From contig CM025849.1 of the NCBI GenBank assembly GCA_003952965.2, positions 19,400,455 through 19,464,454 on the forward strand: a stretch of DNA of 64,000 nt, in the 5' to 3' direction. Below are positions 59,876 through 64,000 of this stretch, piece by piece (the stretch's first letter is position 1; every line of letters begins with the position of its first letter). Below the pieces are notes generated by a model, which saw nothing but the letters and a program-made list of their open reading frames with translations, ran no database searches and had not been told where the DNA came from. This DNA is from Morella rubra. Taxonomy: Eukaryota > Streptophyta > Magnoliopsida > Fagales > Myricaceae. The position numbers were made by a program, and so were the translations under genes.

Positions 59876-62800
59876 TTTCTTTATTCAGAAAGCTACAACA
59901 TAATTGTTTTAGTTGTTTAGCTTACCGAAGGCCCAAAGAAAACAGTTTCTAGAGTCTTCTGATTATTGTTTGACCCAAACAAATACAGATCCCCAACCGT
60001 TCTGATATTCTTACATTTAATTTGCATTCAAATAACCACTGAGTGCAAAACAACAAAAGACAAAACAAAGTTTCTTGGCAGGCATATACGTTGGGAAGAA
60101 ACATCGAATTAGAGATCTACCTGAATATGAGTGCCCGATATCCCCTGGATGTAAGGTTCTTGTGGTACTTGATCATGCTTCCAGCATCATGATTATATAT
60201 AATGTTGTCTGTACATAAGTCCCACCTACCCACCACGCTTTCCTATTATATAGCACAGACCATAGTATAACAGCTTTCAACACCTCGTCTAAGAAAGTAA
60301 TAGTAGAGAACACTTACCTCTTCAGCATGAATAGCTTTCCTAACTCCTTTATCATTCAACCATGACGTTGCAACCTCATCATCCTACAGAATTTTTTCAA
60401 TGAGAGCAAGTTAATCAGATAATATAAGTATAATGCGCGAAGTAGTCTGGAGAAAACAAAAGCACCCACCAAATCAACAATAACATTTGTGATTAGCCAA
60501 GTCCCTGCTTACAATCAATTGCTACCATTAAAAGAGTGAAGAAATAACTTTTCTTTTTCAATATTTACAAACTTAAGAGGTCAAAGCAGATCTTTTCTTT
60601 TTGAGTGCATGACAGAAGCCTGATAACAAAATAAAGTTTAAATTTCATTAAAAAAATAATTGAACGTGGTCTTAGGTTTGGAGGAACTATAGCTTTTTGG
60701 CCCTTCATTGCATACTGTTTAATAGGTCCGCAGAGCAGGGAGAGAAATTTTTATATGCATAAGAATGTACTCCTTCATTACACTGGAGCATGGTCAAAGA
60801 AAGGAAGTTCTGAAAATCCAAATGGGGCTTGCAATCATAATCCTAACTGAGTCAAGCCTGTATTCTGTTCAGATTAAGTGCAAGAGTGCTTTTTGTTAGA
60901 AGCATATAGTGCTGTATCTTTTGCATTTAGGAACAAGTTTTCTCCATCTCAATATATGCCATTTTAGGTCAACCGTTACCTTAACAAAGCCCATTCTTAA
61001 GCACTTCCACTTATTGTGGGTTCATGATGATTGTTCTACATAAAGAAAACCTATTAAACTTCACCTATTCATTGCAATAGCTTAGTGTTATGTCTAAAGT
61101 CCTGTTACTACATTTCACGCCATTTGACCTTGTGCACATCTTGCTGATCATCTGTCTCACCATTCTTCATCTCAGCCAACCATGCATTTATCAGCATAAA
61201 ACTGTGCAGATCGTAATTTCACCTATTTTCAGATTCCATTTTATTAGATTGCTGAGGGTGGTCTCTTAGGACACCAGAAACATCTTCCCACTAGAGTTTC
61301 TCACAGGAGAACAAGAGAAACATCCAATATTGTAACAAAAATATCTGGCAAGTAGATATACGACAAACCAGTATCCATTATCCAATAGCGTTTAAAAATA
61401 TGTATAGTAAGTGATTAAAAGATTCAAGAAAGAGTATAAAACGCAAACTAACAATTGCTGCTTATGCATCTAATGTAACTAATAGTACCAAGGAAGATGA
61501 TATATGCAGAAGATAGAGGATTATTATGTCAAAGTATAAGATGGTTTCTTCTTTAGATTCTAAAAACTTCATATTCCTTAAACTCATGCTTAAGCAAATT
61601 AAGCCATGAGAACTTGCAGCAGAGGAGGGGAACAGAAGGAAAAAAAGACCTATAGCAATTTATGTAACTTACAGTGCAGGGAACACTGTTGCTATTGAGG
61701 AGCTGTGGCCAAGTTGGAACAATTCCATCTCTCACAGGAGCTCTAAGAGGCCAGGCACGACCAAACATCCTTTTTCTCACAGCAAAAGGCCTCTCAGTTT
61801 CACCTAGTTGGCGGAAGCTAGATGGTAACTTGATGTTAGCAGTTGTAATCTCCTTTATATCTGTGCCATGATAGCATGGTTCAAGTATGTCGTATATGTT
61901 TAAGCCTTCCAAGTCCTGGGATTGATAAGAAAGTAGAAGTGAATGAGTAGGATATAGCTCGGATTTCAATTTTTCAATGAACTTTCAGAGAAAATAAGCT
62001 ATTACCTCATCAACTTTTGCAAGCTTGCTCTGACAAGTTTCACTAAGGGGATTATAGTAGTTTCCTCTACACTCATTGTTAACTTCCTGTAATATGTAGC
62101 ATGGACGATTAGGAAGTAGGTTTCAGGGCAAGGAAACTATGGCACGGTGATAAGAGAATTGAATTTCAAACGGTAAAGAAAAAAACTAGAAAACAACGAT
62201 CGATTATTTGGGTCTTTGTAGGCTATTCACAGTCCAGAAATGTACATAAGACTTTACTACATATGAAAATAAAATCGAATTTAGTTTCTTCCCTTCAAGC
62301 TGATCAAAAGATATAGAAGTAACTCCAACCAATTTAATATGAAATCCTGCAATCTAGATTAAGTCAGAAAACAATGAGACTTGGAATAGAGATTCCAAAC
62401 TGAAAAATAGGCCTGTTGTGGAATTAGCAAGCTCAACTTGTGTGAAGAGAAACAGTGCAAAAACGAGGTCTGTTAATAACAACAGTGTCCAGAACCAAGT
62501 GAATTCAAAGTCTGGAAAAGGATGAAAAATTAGAATTTTAAATATGGCTTGAATCATGAAGATGTTTAAAATTTCAATATTTCATCTGAACACATTTTTC
62601 TTTTTTAAACCCATGCGAGGTTGATGAAGTAGGCATTAAAAGGTATATCACATCTCAAACACTCCACCTACCTCAAATAGGTCATCTGAGATCAAGCCCA
62701 TCCCATGTGCAAATGGAACAAGAGCATTGCCATCAAAATGCTCATCAGCAACTCCATTTCCCACCATGTAACCCTGTACTTGATGAATTCAGATTGATGG

Positions 62801-63497
62801 CACAAGTTTGAAAATTGACCAAAAACCACACCAAAGACACTCACCTTGAAATTCAGAATTGGCTTTATACCAGCATCAATTCCTGTGAAAATTTTGATAG
62901 CCACTTAGTTTTGATTTCAACACATGCAAGTTCCAACATCAGAAAGAATACCTTTCACCACTTCATGAGCTAAAGTTGGCACATACACTCCAGCATAAGA
63001 CTCTCCAGCAATGAAAAATGGATTGGAGAGGAACTCCTGGTACAACTCAAACCACTGGTTGCACGAAAATGAGAGGTCAACATACTAGTAGTCTGAAAAT
63101 GGAGAAAACAACTGTACATTCAAGTAGTAGGTGAGGCTTTCAAATTAAATCCGATTTTCACCTTGAGGAGAAACGTGTGCGTATCAGAGGCAGTCTGTAG
63201 GTCGCCAGTTCTATAATCAGTTTGATTTTTCGAGTATGAAAATCCAACACCAGCAGGAGAATCCAAATATATGATATTGGAAACCTAAAACATAAAGCAG
63301 AATTATAGTGAAAATGAAACAGAACCACATGAAAGCCCCATCAATTCATTTCACAATTACTTTAATAAATAAAAAAATCAATGCTGTCTTTTTACTAGGA
63401 ATTAGTTCAAGGAAGTCAACCTTTGACCAGCTGTAAGGATTGAGATGCAGATTGGGAAGGCCTCCCTTTGTCTCTGCAGGTTCGAAATTGAATGGGC
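57536..63497 (-). CDS. SCPL20: Serine carboxypeptidase-like protein, SCPL20 type (5' end outside window)
   Basis: Twelve exons with GT..AG borders and unbroken phase: 63497-63421, 63284-63162, 63054-62952, 62882-62845, 62773-62672, 62086-62006, 61915-61673, 60383-60318, 60242-60121, 58043-57930, 57763-57718, 57619-57536. They encode an S10 family alpha/beta-hydrolase. The catalytic serine is in [12 protein letters not shown] (codon 62998-63000), the aspartate in [16 protein letters not shown] (58031-58033) and the histidine in [15 protein letters not shown] (57608-57610). Other family marks are [19 protein letters not shown] and [12 protein letters not shown]. The exon with the oxyanion loop (NGGPGCSS) and the signal peptide lie beyond 64000. 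Such proteins pass through the secretory pathway and remove C-terminal residues or act as acyltransferases. The GESYAG and SGDHD forms favour the SCPL20 group. No lesion is seen, so it is probably functional. The SCPL20 assignment rests on remembered family motifs. Confidence 0.93.
59830..59872. repeat. (CT)n microsatellite in a carboxypeptidase intron
   Basis: About 21 CT units in the 2.08 kb intron between the exons at 60121 and 58043. Confidence 0.97.
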
Positions 63498-64000
63498 CTG
63501 GAAAATAGGATAGAAACAGTGGTTTAGAAACTAACCAAATTCAAGAGCACAACTTAAGTTCTAGGAAATAAGGCAGCATCTAGAAATTGGAAGGCAAAAA
63601 AAATAACTAGTACTAATACGATTTGTTTCAGATCCATGACTAGTCAAAAGCCACCTTCAGTAGGCTGCCAAGCAACAAGAAGAGATGAAAATGGCATAGA
63701 ATTAATGATTCTAATCTGGCCTATTGGAGTAATTGAGATAAACTAACAAGATAGTAACAACAATATCTAAGTTGTAGCAGTATTATTATGGTCTTAGTTG
63801 TTGCTAATGATAAACTGAAACACTATCGCCAGAAATAGTGGAGTTAGATTAATTTATGTAAGGTGATACTACGTCAAGAAGCTCTAATCTAATTTTCTCA
63901 ATGCGACAGAAAAAAAAATTGAATTTTTTCCGATATGACTCGTAATGAAAAGGAACTGGACTTTCATGTAACGTAGAAATGCACCTCCAATTTCAAGAGA
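63498..64000 (-). other. Carboxypeptidase intron, upstream exon not reached
   Basis: The exon encoding the oxyanion loop was searched for here and not found. Confidence 0.65.

Overview
The window is nuclear DNA of a flowering plant, probably a eudicot. It is AT-rich, its genes are intron-rich with GT..AG junctions, and it is packed with plant transposon families: Ty1/copia, Ty3/gypsy-type LTRs, CACTA, PIF/Harbinger, MITEs and tRNA-derived SINEs. The first 995 bases are an assembly gap. I cannot name the species. I see no operon, CRISPR array or prokaryotic feature.

Layout. 1-2.97 kb: end of a truncated LTR, low-information DNA, then a repeat block (R) carrying a 198 bp MITE. 2.97-14.9 kb: a decayed Ty1/copia element (5' LTR at 2971, 3' LTR ending at 10758). 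Both ends are doubled: LTR plus leader is repeated at the 5' side, and 3' UTR plus LTR plus host flank is repeated at the 3' side. The flank holds broken TAF4-like exons, one interrupted by a SINE. 14.9-20 kb: a third copy of the flank (X) hit by two PIF/Harbinger elements, the second containing a SIRE-like solo LTR. 20.5-30 kb: a casein kinase II alpha pseudogene with a 5.9 kb CACTA element in its first visible intron. 32.2-36.5 kb: a truncated At2g23090-like gene head to head with an ACBP3-like gene whose first exon is broken. 38-43.5 kb: a copia solo LTR, then a long inverted repeat (arms about 740 bp) enclosing a HIPL1 exon fragment. 45.5-51 kb: a SIRE/Maximus-like copia element without LTRs, its 3' part split by a gypsy-type solo LTR (51018-53219, target duplication AGGGT). 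54-57 kb: CACTA remnant, a copia solo LTR (target duplication ATACG) and a 68 bp minisatellite. 57.5-63.5 kb: the only clearly intact gene, a serine carboxypeptidase-like gene (SCPL20 type) on the minus strand, 12 exons in phase, 5' end beyond the window.

Apart from the carboxypeptidase, the host-derived sequences look like fragments or decayed duplicates being dismantled by transposons. I found no convincing new functional system. The observations most worth checking are the doubled copia ends with matching LTR subtypes (possible uncollapsed haplotypes), the long inverted repeat around the HIPL1 fragment, the shredded internal duplication in the SIRE-like element, and the ACBP3 copy with lesions confined to exon 1.
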